A stretch of DNA of 64,000 nucleotides, from contig JADZFO010000025.1 in the NCBI GenBank assembly GCA_020849855.1, positions 1 through 64,000 of the forward strand, written 5' to 3'. The stretch comes from a bacterium (GTDB lineage: Bacteria; 4484-113; JAFGCY01). Shown here in pieces: positions 63,501 through 64,000 of this stretch. Within the stretch, counting starts at the first letter, position 1. Each line of letters opens with the position of its first letter. Under the pieces are notes generated by a model that was not told the origin of the DNA, did not search any database, and saw nothing but the letters and a program-made list of their open reading frames with translations. Both the position numbers and the translations under genes were made by a program.

Positions 63501-64000
63501 GCACAGGCGCGTTGACATCCGAGTTGGCCTGCAGAGTCAGCTTGTCCAGCAGCGAGCTGGTGTTGAAGCTCTGTACAACTATGAGGTAGGTGTTGCGCTC
63601 CGGGGAGAGGTAGCTGGTGCCGCCCTTGTAGCTGAAGCTGTCGCTTTCAGCTTCCATCTGGCCCAGCAGGTCCCAGCGCTCGAGGGTGTAGTTGGAGACG
63701 AGCACGTAGCAGGATGCGAAGTCGGCGCCGGGACCCAGATCAAGCGTCACAGAGGTGGGCTTGTCGCTGGTCTTGAACTTGCCCCAGCGGTAAAGGCCCC
63801 AGGCGAAGTCATCAGCCGTGCCGCTGAGCAGCAGGTCGCTGTCCTGCGCGCTGGCGCTGTCCGACTTGTCCAGGAAGTCCGAGCCTTCCTTGATGTTGGC
63901 GGTCAGGGTGACGCGGACAGGCTGGGCTTCGTCGCCCTGCCCCTCAGGCAGCGCGGGGATGCCGGGGAAACGCTGCTGCACCTCCGTCAGCGGGCCGGGC
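60535..64000 (-). CDS. Large FN3/PKD multidomain surface protein (5' end outside window)
   Basis: At least 1154 residues; the frame is open to the right edge, so the start and any signal lie beyond 64000. In order from the visible N-terminus: a PPC-like/jelly-roll region (~1-165, SDFLDKSDSASAQDSDLLL), two fibronectin type III domains (~165-260 and ~265-355, VPPTGLSITELLPREVSLGW and AAPTNLQVSDVRGKRATLDW), a PKD domain (~360-450, LSFSWDFDGDMVEDLNTDG ... GPYSVTLTLDDG), then a ~700-residue beta-rich C-terminal part of repeated short beta-hairpins, possibly a propeller. A GTG at 63981 is an in-frame codon, not the proven start. Such architectures mark secreted adhesins or polymer-binding proteins. 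Confidence 0.85.
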   Translation of the reverse strand, partial: PGPLTEVQQRFPGIPALPEGQGDEAQPVRVTLTANIKEGSDFLDKSDSASAQDSDLLLSGTADDFAWGLYRWGKFKTSDKPTSVTLDLGPGADFASCYVLVSNYTLERWDLLGQMEAESDSFSYKGGTSYLSPERNTYLIVVQSFNTSSLLDKLTLQANSDVNAPVPPTGLSITELLPREVSLGWDANTEPDLQGYNIYRGPQDGPDNPNQQQFLLNEDAILLDPSYLDPTLQEQQTYYYWVTALDDTGNESLPSAVLEVSTPDDLPPAAPTNLQVSDVRGKRATLDWEAPADQDIYGYDIWIGPHDNFLQSEGTRWNTERVTDLSYIVRELQKDHDYWARVQTVDEGGNRSPLSNTVFFHTLPNLPPVADFTFADYNSRGIPVTFYPDASSDGDDDLEDLSFSWDFDGDMVEDLNTDGPENAFYQYDIRGPYSVTLTLDDGEFQDSITKTVFISSQVTYWVGPEGTGLNVRQVGADASPDGRRAVLYQNSNANSFVAYDDGTGFETIQVGVNGDLCGAVTLIPGGFAVVIYNLVPKDTGWKLYEYTGGVGTLIYNASGSLTKFRAVPYDCDLDYLPGAGYSVVLSGTSEKTDRMSDYNVGCWHQNADGSFKLVQPFPLSDFSTELNVSSRVACARSADSSWFLMMDRPLSDGLLLLEVDDAGETYTHFTAPANTLSSARLVTDPAADTQLHWAWTSAGQPDRIQYGDNFGADNEADQFIDAGDALISISTIVPGLDNELRAVIATRAADDVEYLRLLDTSTAADEELRSGIGRIGRAQGRCWASGGQLSGFIGCEESCDSELVGTEISASANAGDEVLYSPTLPYYIGGTSVPLAFDDGRLICVFQQHYPTAVSLEFPTFKQAPTYGYRGKDNYVDPVAGVPLGIGYSYLLASITPQNNAVVYHFADQYAETGTHIHTFEGANRVTLIRRRDGSEIMAAYTGNNGTSLNVSTWGGNFGVGTELYSGVSPILKLVLAENPAGGWGIAFLDNAGELRLVEKTQLGWGAMQLLDNGSGINTKGGVGLAYSELGDAVIGVERNNGDDGFYAGLREVGNPWEWEEVNSSSGDNGYGMACFYHIGIPMVTYYLGDAGLTAWSRLHIAERYSGSWFDVEQFAELQGLPFGYTVDQEGNIIITGYSLAWEPTRSLTYVLTP

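Overview
The window is 64 kb of GC-rich bacterial chromosome (roughly 60-65% G+C by eye), densely coded on both strands. Lipoprotein signals, Sec signal peptides and two RND pumps with a periplasmic adaptor point to a Gram-negative (diderm) heterotroph. Secreted proteins with dockerin-like EF-hands, FN3 and PKD modules and a GH36-like hydrolase suggest a carbohydrate-degrading lifestyle. A quinol nitric oxide reductase with an Fe-S repair protein shows exposure to NO. I cannot place the phylum from sequence alone. No tRNA, rRNA, CRISPR array, prophage or classical insertion sequence was recognised.

Layout. 0.1-8.3 kb: a DinB-fold protein, threonyl-tRNA synthetase and several secreted proteins, set in unusually repeat-rich spacers: heptanucleotide tandem repeats at three loci, GTAG-headed REP palindromes, and ~135-bp tandem units. 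The REPs flank a REP-associated tyrosine transposase (RAYT). 8.4-18.1 kb: folD, an RDD-membrane-protein gene cluster, an acyltransferase, a second DinB-fold protein, a small transaldolase and micro-membrane-protein genes. 18.2-31.5 kb: one minus-strand array of 12 genes, trpE-G-D-C-FB-A followed by aroF-A-E-C-KB-Q. It holds every step from DAHP synthase to chorismate and from chorismate to tryptophan, with trpF-trpB and aroK-aroB fused. 32.0-39.9 kb: one RND adaptor lipoprotein and two paralogous RND pumps. 39.9-43.6 kb: an Rrf2 regulator divergent from norZ-ric, with palindromic operators overlapping a near-consensus promoter. 43.6-48.0 kb: a two-component system and a STAND ATPase with TPR repeats. 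48.0-54.9 kb: error-prone polymerase DnaE2 and an active-type Y-family polymerase with a secreted lipoprotein gene between them. 54.9-64.0 kb: large surface proteins and a clan GH-D-type glycosidase; the last gene runs off the right edge.

Functionally the window combines aromatic amino-acid biosynthesis, nitrosative-stress defence, efflux, mutagenic DNA repair and extracellular polymer handling. The less ordinary features are the complete shikimate-tryptophan operon with two fusions; the RAYT/REP unit between an intact and a broken copy of a tiny membrane-protein gene; a threonyl-tRNA synthetase without a TGS domain but with a His/Gly/Ala-rich insertion; a secreted protein with three Cys-rich metal-site-like repeats behind a possible operator; and at least four candidate 30-50-residue membrane proteins.
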